NCBI GenBank assembly: GCA_023451265.1
Contig: JAEYAG010000080.1
Coordinates: 33,441-97,440, forward strand
Source of the DNA: Actinomycetes bacterium
Lineage (GTDB): Bacteria; Actinomycetota; Actinomycetes; Actinomycetales; Microbacteriaceae
Length of the DNA: 64,000 nucleotides
Direction: 5' to 3'
Part shown: one piece after another, positions 16,372 to 25,300 of the stretch
Position numbering within the stretch: the stretch's first letter is position 1
Layout: each line of letters begins with the position of its first letter
Translations under genes and position numbers: made by a program
The notes under the pieces: generated by a model
Seen by the model: the letters and a program-made list of their open reading frames with translations, nothing else
Databases searched by the model: none
What the model was told of the DNA's origin: nothing

Positions 16372-17466
16372 TCAGCGGGCCCCATCGATCTGGTCGAGCA
16401 ACCGATCCAGCCCGTCGTCGAAGAGATCCGCGTATCGATCCAGTGTCATCGCCGCCGATGCGTGGCCGAGCATCCGCTGCACGGACTTCACGTTGCCGCC
16501 GGCGTTCACCGCGATCGAGGCCGCGGTGTGCCGCAGGTCGTGCAGCACCATCGTCTCGATGCCGGCCGTCTTCAGAGCCGTCTTCCACCATGACTTCGAG
16601 CCCGCCGACGAGCGCACGCGGCGCATGTAGTCGCCGGTCGGCCCGGGGAACACGAGATCGCTCTTGCGGCGTCCCGTGATCTCGGCACGCAGCGCCTCAA
16701 CCACGATCGCGGGCAGCGGGACGAGGCGGGTGCTGGCATCCGTCTTCGGCGTGCTCAGGTGGATCTCGCCATGCACTTCGACGGCCGACCTGTGCACGGT
16801 GATTCGTCGCTTGTCCAGGTCGACGTCGGCGACCTTCAGCGCGACAGCCTCGCCCCAGCGCAGTCCGCAGTACCCCAGCGTCAGCACAAGCGGCCGGTGC
16901 GAACCGCTCGCATCCGCGACGCGACGCAGTTCCTCCTGCGTCAGGTATCGGCGGATGCGCCGGGTCCGGCGGCGAGGCAGCGAGTCGACACCGGTGGCAG
17001 GGTTCCTTCCCAGTCGGCCGTCCTTGACGGCCTGCTTCAGAATGCCGTTCAGCACCCCGTAGGCGCGGTGCACGATCGATGGAGAACGGTCGATCGTGCT
17101 GAGCCACGCGGCGATGTCGCCGTTAATGACCCGACGCAGCGGTACCCGCTCCCAGCGTGGCGCGACGTAAAGGCGCCAGCTCGTCTCGAGCGGCTTGTAT
17201 GCCGACGGCTTGAGGGTGTTTTTCTTGATGTCGAGCCAGGCCGGCGCCAACGAGCCGACGGTGACCGTCGACTTGCGGGGGTCGGTCCAGTCGCCGGTGA
17301 TCAGCTTCGACTTCTCCGTCGTCAGCCACGCCTCGGCCTCTGACTTCGTGGGGAAGCCGCGCTTCTCGACGATGCGATTGCTGGGCGAGACGTACCGGGC
17401 GCGCCACAGTGTGCCGTGCTTGACCGAGTCGTAGGAGTAGACGTTACGGGTCGTGCGCTTAGGCAT
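16372..17466 (-). CDS. int: Tyrosine recombinase (ICE/phage integrase)
   Basis: A 364-residue integrase: an N-terminal AP2-like arm-binding domain, a SAM-like core-binding domain (residues ~65-155) and a catalytic domain from about 170. Catalytic residues are visible as R203 (GLRWGE), H309 and R312 (HDLRHT), H335 (LGHAS) and Y345 (DRYADL), so the enzyme looks active. Its start overlaps the upstream gene by 8 bases. The tRNA-Ser remnant 2.2 kb away is the likely site it uses, although its own attachment site would normally be closer. Confidence 0.93.
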   Translation of the reverse strand: MPKRTTRNVYSYDSVKHGTLWRARYVSPSNRIVEKRGFPTKSEAEAWLTTEKSKLITGDWTDPRKSTVTVGSLAPAWLDIKKNTLKPSAYKPLETSWRLYVAPRWERVPLRRVINGDIAAWLSTIDRSPSIVHRAYGVLNGILKQAVKDGRLGRNPATGVDSLPRRRTRRIRRYLTQEELRRVADASGSHRPLVLTLGYCGLRWGEAVALKVADVDLDKRRITVHRSAVEVHGEIHLSTPKTDASTRLVPLPAIVVEALRAEITGRRKSDLVFPGPTGDYMRRVRSSAGSKSWWKTALKTAGIETMVLHDLRHTAASIAVNAGGNVKSVQRMLGHASAAMTLDRYADLFDDGLDRLLDQIDGAR

Positions 17467-18073
17467 CGTCCGTTCGACGTGGGCGACCCTGCGTATAGTT
17501 CATGCCCTTGAGGCGTCCGGCGGCGCGCGCCTTCGCGATCCAGTCGGATGCCGTGCGGTGCGGTACATCGAGTTCCACCTGCACCGCCTTCGTCGGCGGC
17601 AGGTCTGCCAGTGCGGCGGCACCGTAGAGGATCTCGATCACCTCCATGCGCTCGTCCTTCATCCCGCGTTTGACGACGGCGGATGCCATCCATTGCGGGA
17701 TGATCCGGCCCTCGCCGGCGGTGAGGTCTGCGACCGTCGTCCACTCGCCGCCGTCCGAGGCATCCATGCGGACCGCGATGCAGTGGGGGACGGCGGCTTG
17801 CACGATCGCCTGTGCGGCGATGTGACGCAGTGCGCGCCGATCGAAGTCCGGCCGTATCGCGCGGCTGACGAGCGTCATGACGACGTACTGGCCCTCGTCG
17901 GGCGAGTAGTGCGCCTCGAGGGTCGTTTCGATCCCGGTCTCGTCGTTCGTCGTGGTTGCGACGAACGCCCGGGCAATGCGCAGCGCCGACCCGACGGGTT
18001 CCGTCGCGGCATCCGCTGACATGGGTGTGCCATCGAGAGTGGTCACGTCGATTCTCACCTCCTCATCTTGCAT
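17459..18073 (-). CDS. Integrase-operon partner with C-terminal HTH-like region
   Basis: About 204 residues from ATG 18073; starts at 18046 (GTG, after GGAGG) or 18133 are also possible. The bulk is an unknown mixed fold. The last ~60 residues (LPPTKAVQVELDVPHRTASD, then WIAKARAAGRLKG) look like a helix-turn-helix such as those placed beside actinophage integrases. The stop overlaps the integrase start, so they are co-transcribed. It may regulate integration (inference). Confidence 0.6.
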   Translation of the reverse strand: MQDEEVRIDVTTLDGTPMSADAATEPVGSALRIARAFVATTTNDETGIETTLEAHYSPDEGQYVVMTLVSRAIRPDFDRRALRHIAAQAIVQAAVPHCIAVRMDASDGGEWTTVADLTAGEGRIIPQWMASAVVKRGMKDERMEVIEILYGAAALADLPPTKAVQVELDVPHRTASDWIAKARAAGRLKGMNYTQGRPRRTDDA

Positions 18074-18100
18074 TACCTCGAACGCACATCGCAGAACCTC

Positions 18101-18130
18101 TTGACAGAGCATACTCCTTAGTTGTGTACT
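18101..18130 (+). promoter_or_regulatory. Candidate promoter of the excisionase operon
   Basis: TTGACA and TGTACT with 18 bases between them point to the excisionase-like gene at 18171. On the other strand TTGACA (18132-18137) and TATGCT form an overlapping promoter-like pair toward the integrase operon, spacing 19. The arrangement suggests mutually exclusive divergent transcription. Confidence 0.45.
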
Positions 18131-18170
18131 CATGTCAAACACGGTTCTAACAACGCAGCGGAGGTGCACC

Positions 18171-18401
18171 GTGGCAATGAAGATCGAGACGACTCCTGTC
18201 GACCTGAAACACAAGTACCTGAGCCCACAGATGCTGGCCGACCAGCTGCCGGGCATCTCGACCGGCACGCTCGCGATGTGGCGACATGAGGGCAAGGGTC
18301 CGCGCTATCGCAAGCTCGGCCGCATCGTGCTCTACGCCGTCGACGAGGTCGACGAGTGGGTCGAGGCCGCCATGCGCGAAGGCACGATCGATGGCTACTG
18401 A
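18171..18401 (+). CDS. Excisionase-like MerR-type helix-turn-helix protein
   Basis: A 76-residue protein starting at GTG 18171 after GGAGG. It holds a winged helix-turn-helix of the excisionase/AlpA type: YLSPQMLADQLPGISTGTLA, then RHEGKGPRYRKLGRIVLYAV and DEVDEWVEA. Such proteins bend attachment-site DNA or regulate excision. It is transcribed divergently from the integrase operon, the usual arrangement for switching between integration and excision. Confidence 0.78.
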   Translation: MAMKIETTPVDLKHKYLSPQMLADQLPGISTGTLAMWRHEGKGPRYRKLGRIVLYAVDEVDEWVEAAMREGTIDGY

Positions 18402-18681
18402 TCTGATGCAGGATGCCGCGCCGCCGGCCGTCACCGTGTACACGACCGGCCCTGCGTGCGTGCAGTGCACGCTGACGGAGAGCCTCCTCGCAGACCTCGA
18501 CATCCCGTTCGTCGAATGCGACATCACGCGCAGCGAGAACCATGACGCCCGTGACTATGTCGTCGGCGACCTCGGCTACACCCGCGCGCCGGTCGTTGTC
18601 GTCGATGAACACGACCACTGGTCGGGGTTCCAGCCGGACGAGCTGAAGAGGATCGCTGCTCGGTTTGGGATCGGATCATGA
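18391..18681 (+). CDS. NrdH/glutaredoxin-like thioredoxin-fold protein
   Basis: A 96-residue protein with the redox motif CVQC near residue 25 (VYTTGPACVQCTLTESLL), a conserved cis-Pro region (RAPVVVV) and WSGF near the end, as in NrdH redoxins. NrdH proteins reduce ribonucleotide reductases or other partners. The gene overlaps the end of the excisionase-like gene and the start of the next gene, so it belongs to this operon. ATG 18391 is used; 18406 is possible. Confidence 0.75.
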   Translation: MATDLMQDAAPPAVTVYTTGPACVQCTLTESLLADLDIPFVECDITRSENHDARDYVVGDLGYTRAPVVVVDEHDHWSGFQPDELKRIAARFGIGS

Positions 18682-19148
18682 ACGAGCGCAGCGCTCCGAG
18701 CGCGGATGAGAGTCTCGCGGAAGTGGGGGAGCGCATCCGGTCCGCCGCTCCGATCCACGGCGACCGCGCAACCGACGAGGACTGCCGCATCCGGCGTGCG
18801 CTGATCGACGAGGCATTGGCAGTCCGCGGCATCCACCCCGGTGCGCACGCGTGGCACACGGCTCAGCTTGTAGACGGGCACGTTGCCGGCGTCTGGGCGA
18901 ACTCGGTCGAGGAGGCGGAGCTCGAGCTCACAGTCTGGTGGGGCACTCGATGCCACTGGGTCATCGCTGACCCGCAGTGCCTGCTCTTCCACGAGTACTT
19001 CCCGAGAGGCAAGCGTTCGGCGGCAGAGGTCGATCGCCGCTTTCCGATCGCGCCTCCGCGCGCGTTGCGCGACCGCTTCGCCCCCGCCGACTCGCTGCTC
19101 GACGGCATCTGGTTGCCGCCGGCATCCACCACGTCGCTCGCGAGGTGA
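18678..19148 (+). CDS. Unknown 156-residue protein of the excision operon
   Basis: A hydrophilic protein with no family recognised. A central Trp-rich section (VWWGTRCHWVIADPQCLLFH) suggests a small folded domain. Its ATG overlaps the upstream stop (ATGA) and its stop overlaps the next start, so it is coupled within a run of five small plus-strand genes. Confidence 0.6.
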   Translation: MNERSAPSADESLAEVGERIRSAAPIHGDRATDEDCRIRRALIDEALAVRGIHPGAHAWHTAQLVDGHVAGVWANSVEEAELELTVWWGTRCHWVIADPQCLLFHEYFPRGKRSAAEVDRRFPIAPPRALRDRFAPADSLLDGIWLPPASTTSLAR

Positions 19149-20047
19149 TCACTGTGGTCGACGACGATGCTGAACGGCTCGAGCGAGCGAACGAAGATCT
19201 TCGCCTTCAGATCGCGCATGCTCGCGCTGCCCTGTACGAGAGGGAGAAGCAGCGGAAGGAGCGGCGCCGCGAGTATGCGCGCGCGTACTACGCGGCACAT
19301 CGCGACGAGTACCTCGACTATCAGCGCCAGTACCGGGCCGAGCAGCGCGAGAAAGACCCCGAGGCGTATCGGGCGGGCAAGCGCGAGCGGAACCAGCGTT
19401 GGCGCGATTCGCACAAGGACCAGGTCAACGCGCGCCTGCGCGACAAGTACCGCGACAATGCCGAGAAGCACCGCGAGCGTCGTCGTGAGTACTACGCGGC
19501 GCGTGCCGAGGAGCAGCGTGCGCGCCGCCGGGAGTACTACGCCCGCAACAAGGAGAAGCAGAAGGCCTCCCACCGCGCGTGGCGCGACCGCGAAAAGCGG
19601 CGCCGAGCGGCCGGCCTGCCGACGCAGCGTCTCCATCGCGTACCTCGCGACGAGCGCAAAGCGAACCGCGTCGCGGCTGACGCCTTCTTCTCACGAACCT
19701 GGACCGAGGAGGAACTCATGACCATGATGGAGATCTTCGCCACGCCGCCGGAGCTGCTGGCGGCGTGGAAGAGAGACTGCCTCAAGGCGCGCGCGACCTA
19801 CACGCTGGCTGAGCAGCAAGAGGAGCTCGCGCGCCTGCAGAAGGAACTGAACCGTGTGGCCCCGGGCCCCAAGCCGAAGTCGCGCCTGACGCCGCAGCAG
19901 ATCGAGGAGGCACGGATGGATGCCATCGCGAAGCAAATCAACGACAGGCTCCGCCATCACGAGGAGCCGCGGCGCGTCCATCATCTGGACCCCGCCGCCC
20001 CGCATTCGATGCTGCGTCAACCCGACACGACAGGACTAAACCGATGA
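19145..20047 (+). CDS. Arg/Tyr-rich coiled-coil repeat protein, phage-like
   Basis: About 300 residues from GTG 19145. Residues ~30-165 are an extremely charged helical array with repeated R-x-YY and N/H-x-x-K/R units (RREYARAYYAAHRDEY, RREYYAARAEEQ, RREYYARNKEKQ). A less repetitive C-terminal half has a second helical stretch (LAEQQEELARLQKELN). Similar arrays occur in phage and mobile-element proteins that probably bind nucleic acid; no enzyme motif is seen. The gene overlaps both neighbours. Confidence 0.6.
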   Translation: MITVVDDDAERLERANEDLRLQIAHARAALYEREKQRKERRREYARAYYAAHRDEYLDYQRQYRAEQREKDPEAYRAGKRERNQRWRDSHKDQVNARLRDKYRDNAEKHRERRREYYAARAEEQRARRREYYARNKEKQKASHRAWRDREKRRRAAGLPTQRLHRVPRDERKANRVAADAFFSRTWTEEELMTMMEIFATPPELLAAWKRDCLKARATYTLAEQQEELARLQKELNRVAPGPKPKSRLTPQQIEEARMDAIAKQINDRLRHHEEPRRVHHLDPAAPHSMLRQPDTTGLNR

Positions 20048-20307
20048 GCGTCATCGACCGGAGCCGCGCCGAGAAGGTGCTCTACCGCACCGCCATCAGC
20101 GCGTTCATGTATTACCCCGAAAAGCCTGACAATGAGCCCGGTTACGACGTCGAAGAGGACGTGGCGTGGTGCGCGGCGCCGCTCGAGCGTCGGCTGCCGC
20201 CGCCGGATGTCGAAGTGTTCCGCGGGGTCATCCGGATGCTGATCACTGAACCGCTCGCGGACCGCCGACCGCTGATCCAGAAGCTCGCCGAGCTCTCGGC
20301 GGAGTAG
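20044..20307 (+). CDS. Unknown 87-residue protein
   Basis: A small soluble protein, last gene of the excision operon, coupled to the repeat protein by an ATGA overlap. A mid-region acidic stretch (EPGYDVEEDVAWC) is the only feature; no family recognised. The 188 bases that follow hold no gene. Confidence 0.55.
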   Translation: MSVIDRSRAEKVLYRTAISAFMYYPEKPDNEPGYDVEEDVAWCAAPLERRLPPPDVEVFRGVIRMLITEPLADRRPLIQKLAELSAE

Positions 20308-20495
20308 GAGGCAGATCCGTCCTGGCGGCCGATCGTAGCGACCTCCGGCGCGCTCCGTTCCGGCCCTGCGGCATATCCTCCCTCGCTGCGCTCAGTCCGG
20401 TAATCCTCGGACTCGGCACTGCGCGCGCCTCCGGTCGCGTCGTGAGCCACTACCAGGACGATCCGAGAAGAGCGGGCGATGCGCGATCGCGTGAG

Positions 20496-21512
20496 TTAGC
20501 GCGAGATGCCGCCTCGCTCGGGGCCGACAGGAGTGACGACGGGTGCGGCGAGATCGACGATCTCCTCGCGTGGTAGCGCACGCTGCAGGGCTCCTAGTCT
20601 CGCTACCGTCCTCTGCTCGATCGCGCTGATGAACTTGCCGTCGCTGGGTACGTGCAGCTCGGGCAGAACCTCGCGGAGAGCGATTTCGTGCAGTTCGACG
20701 AGGAGCTCAGTGACAGCGCGGGGGAGGTCTCGGCGCGTCATCGCGTAGTCGGTCGCGTGGTGAAGCTCGCTGAGCCACTGCGTCGCGTCGAACCGACTTA
20801 GGCGAGCGGACTGCGCGCCTTCGAGGGCTGCCGCGGCACCGCGGAATACCTCGTCACCGTCGGCTCGGCGTGCGTCGAACACCACGTCGCCGTTGCGGCC
20901 GATCACCGTCAACCGGTCGACGGATGCCGTACTCGCTGCTCCTGCCGTTAGATCGCGGGTGCCGTCCAGTGCGCGGTCGTGAGCTTCTCGACTGACGAAC
21001 CGGGCCAGCTTGCCGGCGCGCACGTTGCTCAAGTAGAGGGATGCGACGGAGAGGAGACTCTCGGCTCTCCGTGAGGCGACGACAACGACGCGCGTCTGGA
21101 ACCCTTCCGCCGCGAAGCGTTCGGTCGTCGCGACCGCCACAGCGGGGTCCTGAAACCCTCCCTCGAGTATCAGCGACCGCTTGTTCTCTCGCGCGTAGCG
21201 AATGCAGTCGCGCAACCATGCCGCTGTTGCGCGGGTGACGCCGTCGAGTGACCCAGGTGTGCTGGCGTTGGCAAGCTCAGCGAAGCGCGGGTGAAACGCG
21301 CGCAAGTCGTCGGCGCCCACAATGGCTGGCGCTTGACCGTAATCTACGACCAGCGCCCGAGCCGCTCTCAGGCGCGCAGCCCCGGGTTGGCCGGCGAGCA
21401 GGGTCAGAGACGGCGAGTCCTCAGGGCGAGTCGAGTCCTGAAACACCAGAGGCAGGACGTCGCGCGCCAGTATCGCGTCACGCTCACGCGCTTCGAGCTC
21501 CCCGCCGCTCAA
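20496..21512 (-). CDS. Zeta-toxin-like protein with a degenerate P-loop
   Basis: A 338-residue protein. The layout fits zeta toxins, kinases that phosphorylate UDP-N-acetylglucosamine sugars. It has a hydrophobic strand, a P-loop position, then VGADDLRAFHPRFAEL, where the family has its catalytic Asp and substrate contacts. The P-loop itself reads GQPGAARL (residues 41-48) instead of GQPGAGKS/T, so the nucleotide-binding Lys and Ser/Thr are gone, with no frameshift to explain it. It is either inactive or uses the fold differently. The upstream partner overlaps by ATGA, as in real epsilon/zeta-type pairs. Confidence 0.75.
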   Translation of the reverse strand: MSGGELEARERDAILARDVLPLVFQDSTRPEDSPSLTLLAGQPGAARLRAARALVVDYGQAPAIVGADDLRAFHPRFAELANASTPGSLDGVTRATAAWLRDCIRYARENKRSLILEGGFQDPAVAVATTERFAAEGFQTRVVVVASRRAESLLSVASLYLSNVRAGKLARFVSREAHDRALDGTRDLTAGAASTASVDRLTVIGRNGDVVFDARRADGDEVFRGAAAALEGAQSARLSRFDATQWLSELHHATDYAMTRRDLPRAVTELLVELHEIALREVLPELHVPSDGKFISAIEQRTVARLGALQRALPREEIVDLAAPVVTPVGPERGGISR

Positions 21513-21775
21513 GGCGTCAGCTCCGCAATACGCACAGCGATTCGATCAGCGAGCGCGTTCACGGCCGCGCGGTCGTGTCCATCCACGTCGAGGATGTCTC
21601 GATGCAACTTCTGAAGCTCGGACAACGCAGCTGCTGAGGGTCCGGAGTGTTCGATGGAGGACTGCAGAAGAAGGCTCGTCAGCACAGTGGCGGACTCGCG
21701 CATCGCCTCGTAAGCGACAGCGTCATTGACGCGCCATGCCGATATCCGAGCCACGCCCAGCCTCCAAGTCCCCAT
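21509..21775 (-). CDS. Putative antitoxin of the zeta-like pair
   Basis: An 88-residue helical protein (RISAWRVNDAVAYEAMRESA, then HRDILDVDGHDRAAVNALA). It resembles the small proteins placed upstream of actinobacterial zeta toxins. Its TGA overlaps the toxin-like ATG, so the two are co-translated. The antitoxin role is inferred from context and size. Confidence 0.6.
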   Translation of the reverse strand: MGTWRLGVARISAWRVNDAVAYEAMRESATVLTSLLLQSSIEHSGPSAAALSELQKLHRDILDVDGHDRAAVNALADRIAVRIAELTP

Positions 21776-21871
21776 CGTAGTCTTCCGGCGAAATCGTCGC
21801 GTTCGTCCTACCTTCGACCCTCGCTCGCGGAGCTGGTCGCCCGGACATCATCGGCACCCCGCCGGCTGCCT

Positions 21872-22189
21872 CTAGAGGCGATCGATCCAGGTGTCTTGTT
21901 CTCTGTCGCTCCACGAGTTCCCCGTCAAGGTGCGACCTCGCGCCGCAACTCGACGTCGCAGCCCTTCGATGAGCCGCTGAGCTGTGGCGGCCTGCAGCTC
22001 GCCGACCGACGAAATGCGGACGCCGGTGAGCTCGGCTGTGATCTCGAACTGAGCTCCGGCGGTTCCGATACCCAGCTCGGCGAACAGCGATCTGATCTCT
22101 TCGCGTTGCGGTGTGGTCATCATGAGCGGACTGCGCGCAGTCGGATCCGGTTCGTCCGACTCGAATACGGACAGTAGGTCACCCATCAC
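21872..22189 (-). CDS. Unknown 105-residue protein ending DTWIDRL
   Basis: A small protein with an amphipathic domain (LFAELGIGTAGAQFEITAEL, then TGVRISSVGELQAATAQRLI) and a conserved-looking tail (GNSWSDREQDTWIDRL). The tail resembles endings seen in other Microbacteriaceae proteins of unknown function. A start at 22123 is also possible. It lies between the toxin-like pair and the SNF2 helicase, on the same strand as both. Confidence 0.5.
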   Translation of the reverse strand: MMGDLLSVFESDEPDPTARSPLMMTTPQREEIRSLFAELGIGTAGAQFEITAELTGVRISSVGELQAATAQRLIEGLRRRVAARGRTLTGNSWSDREQDTWIDRL

Positions 22190-22320
22190 TCAATTGTTGC
22201 CGAAACCATCACGGCGTGCTTGCCGGTCGCTTTCGGAACCCCGCTGGTGTTGATGCGGGGAGCGACGCGTGGTGGTCGCGGACCCGCTTGTCCGGCGGAT
22301 TCTGACCGTGGAGAGCCCGA

Positions 22321-25300
22321 CTAGAACGGCTCGCGTCCGCGGCTCCACCACGCATCCCAGTCGAGACGCTGGGACACCACGCCGAAGTCGGCGAGCCACT
22401 GCGGTTCGGCTCCGGCGAACGCCTCGCCAACGTAGTGCACTCGGTCGAAGTCCGCGCCGTCCGGGTGGACAGACACCAGTGCCAGCCGGTGGTCTGGCGC
22501 CGCGTTCAGCGCAGTGAGCACCTCGTTCCGCGTGATGCTGAAGTCCTCGGCTCCCAGAATCCGCGCCTTCACCTCGATCCGCAGGCTCGGCTCCCCGGGC
22601 TTCTTCGACAGCACATCGAAGCCTGGATTGTTGAACGCCTGCTCGACGGGTTCCCGACCGAGCCGGCGCTCGGCTGCGAGAACGGCCTCGACGCCGCGGC
22701 GCTCGACAGCCTTGCGAGCGAGGGTCAGATCCTGCGCACTCGCGCGACCCTCATTGCCCGACCCTGCCGATGCCTCTGGCACCACCAGCGCCACCGCGAC
22801 GATCTTCGGCGGCTGCGGCGACATCTTCAGCTGCTTCTCGATCAGCGCAAGGCGCGACTCGAGGCGCGCCTCGAGCTCGTCGGCGCGACGCCGTAGGGAG
22901 TCGCCCGATACCCGGACCTTCTTGCCGAGCCGGGCTGCCTCGTCGGTCTTCATCGCCTCGATGCCTAGGCGATTCACTTCTCGGTTGAGGCGCTTTCGCA
23001 CGCGATCTGCAAGGCGGGTGTACTCGTGCGTGCGCATCTGCACGATGTCTGAGGCGAACGACGGGAGTTGGTTCGCAATGACCCAGGAGCGGGCCTGTTC
23101 TTCGCGCGGAACGAATCGTGCGACGTCTCCGACCGACTGCAGAGAGCCCGGAGCGTAGTCGAGGTACGGCGCCGGTCCGGCATCGAGGCATTCCCCGTCG
23201 TCCGGCGCGAGCACGTACCCGAAACGCTGAGCGATCGTTGCGCCCGTCGCGTCCTGGACTTCGTTGAGGACTCCGACAAGCAGCGACGGCGCGTCGAGGT
23301 CAGCGCTCGACAGAACGGTTCCGCGATCGAGTACCGAGCGCAGACTCTCCACCGTGATCCGAAGCACCGCATCATGCAGTGGGTGTCCGGGGGCCAGGAG
23401 TTCAGCTCGGTCGCTGACGTCGCTTCCCATCGTCGCGATATCGAAAGTGACCCGGTGATAGCGGCGCGAGATCGGTGCGCGCGTGCTCTCACGCACGGAT
23501 GCCGGCACGTGCGTGATCTCGTATCGTCCCCGCTCACGGCGCTCGGCGCGCCCGCCCAGCCGTCGGAAGGCCTCGAGGAAAGCGTCGCGGATGAAGTGCG
23601 GCTGAAGCCTGCGTGCGCGAGCTTCCTCCATCTGGTCTCGCAGCCGTTCGAGTTCGGTGGGCGGCAGCGCTTCCTTCGCAAGAGCGTTGTCGTCCATCAG
23701 TTCCCGTAGGCCAGCCGATACGCCCGAGTCGATGGTCTGGAACATCTTCGCCCGGACGTCTGGCTGCTCCCCGTACCTGATGGCGTCGCGCAGCACGCGG
23801 GTCAGTGACATCTCCCCGAGCGACGTGCCGAGGACGTCGAAGACCTTGCCTCCGTACGCGCGCTTCTGCTCCTCGATCTTGTCGAGGAGACGACGGAAGA
23901 CTTCACCCTCGCGCGTACCCTCTGCCACCATGTTCCACAGTCGGCAGACCTCCGTCTGCCCGATGCGGTGGATGCGGCCGAATCGCTGCTCGATGCGGTT
24001 GGGGTTCCACGGCAGGTCGTAGTTGACCATGAGGTGCGCCGCCTGAAGGTTCAGGCCCTCACCAGCAGCGTCTGTCGCCAGAAGGACCTGCACGTCGGGG
24101 TTGTGCGTGAACTCCTCGGTGATCCGCCGCCGCTCGTGACGGGGCACTCCACCGTGGATGGCGACGACGGCGTCCACGCGACCGATCAGAGACGTGATCC
24201 GTCGTTCGAGATAGTTCAGGGTGTCGCGGTGCTCGGTGAACACGATGAGCTTGCGCGGGGCGGAGTCGGCTCGCTCGAGAACCTCGCTCTCGAGAACTCC
24301 TCTCAGCTCGACCCACTTGCTGTCCTGCTGGCTCGCCAGCACGCGATCCGCGATCTGCGCGAGGTCCCGCAGCTCGGCGACCTCGGTCTCGAGCTCAGCG
24401 GCGGTGAGCGCAGCCGTTGCCGCGTCGACGAGTTCCTCCTCGGCTTCCTCGAGTTCCTCAGCGTCGTACTCGTCGATGTCCGGGTCGTCATCGTCGAAAG
24501 AAAGCGTCGATCGGGGCTGCGTCGCCGCGTCGCGTCTCGCGAGCAGGTCGAGGCGTGCCTTCTCGAGCCGGTCGGCGCGGCGTCGCAGAGACTGGAAGAT
24601 GGCCTCGGGGCTTGAAGCCAGTCGGCGCTGTAGAACCGTGAGCGCAAATCCGACGGTCACCTTGCGCTTTCCGTCGAGACGATCTGCGCGATTCATCCCC
24701 TCGCGGACATATTCGGTGACCATTTCGTACAGGTGCATCTCGGCGTCCGAGAGCGGATAGCTTGCGGTCTCGGCGTGCCGCTCGGGGAACAGAGGCTTGC
24801 CCTCGAAGGTGAGCAGATCCTCCTTCACCATGCGCCGCATGAATCCGTCTGCGGTCCCTGCAGATGCGGACTTGTCGCCGGGGCCAGCGAAGCGGTCGCG
24901 GTCGAGGAGAGATAGGAATGTCTGGAAGTCCTCTTCCTTGCCGTTGTGCGGGGTCGCCGTCATCAACAGCAGGTGACGGGCACGCGTGCTGAGAAGAAGT
25001 CCGAGCTGAAAGCGTCTGGATGCCTTGAGCTCACCGCTGAACCACGTCGCGCTCATTCGGTGTGCCTCATCCACGACGACGAGGTCGAACTCGGCCTCCT
25101 CGAGCTGGTGAAGCAGGAACTCATTGCGGGCGAGCTGATCCATCCGCGCGATGAGGAGCGGCTTCCCATCGAAGACATTCGCGCCGGGCGCCGCATCCTG
25201 CATTCCTGCGGCCAGGATCTCGAAATCGAGCCCGAATTTGAGCCGCAGTTCGTCTTGCCACTGCTCCACAAGGCTGCCTGGCGCCACGATCAGGCAACGC

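Noticed and set aside
20496..22189. Frameshift as the cause of the missing zeta P-loop
   Set aside because: The codons across the P-loop read cleanly in one frame with conserved sequence on both sides; no shifted frame restores GKS/T.
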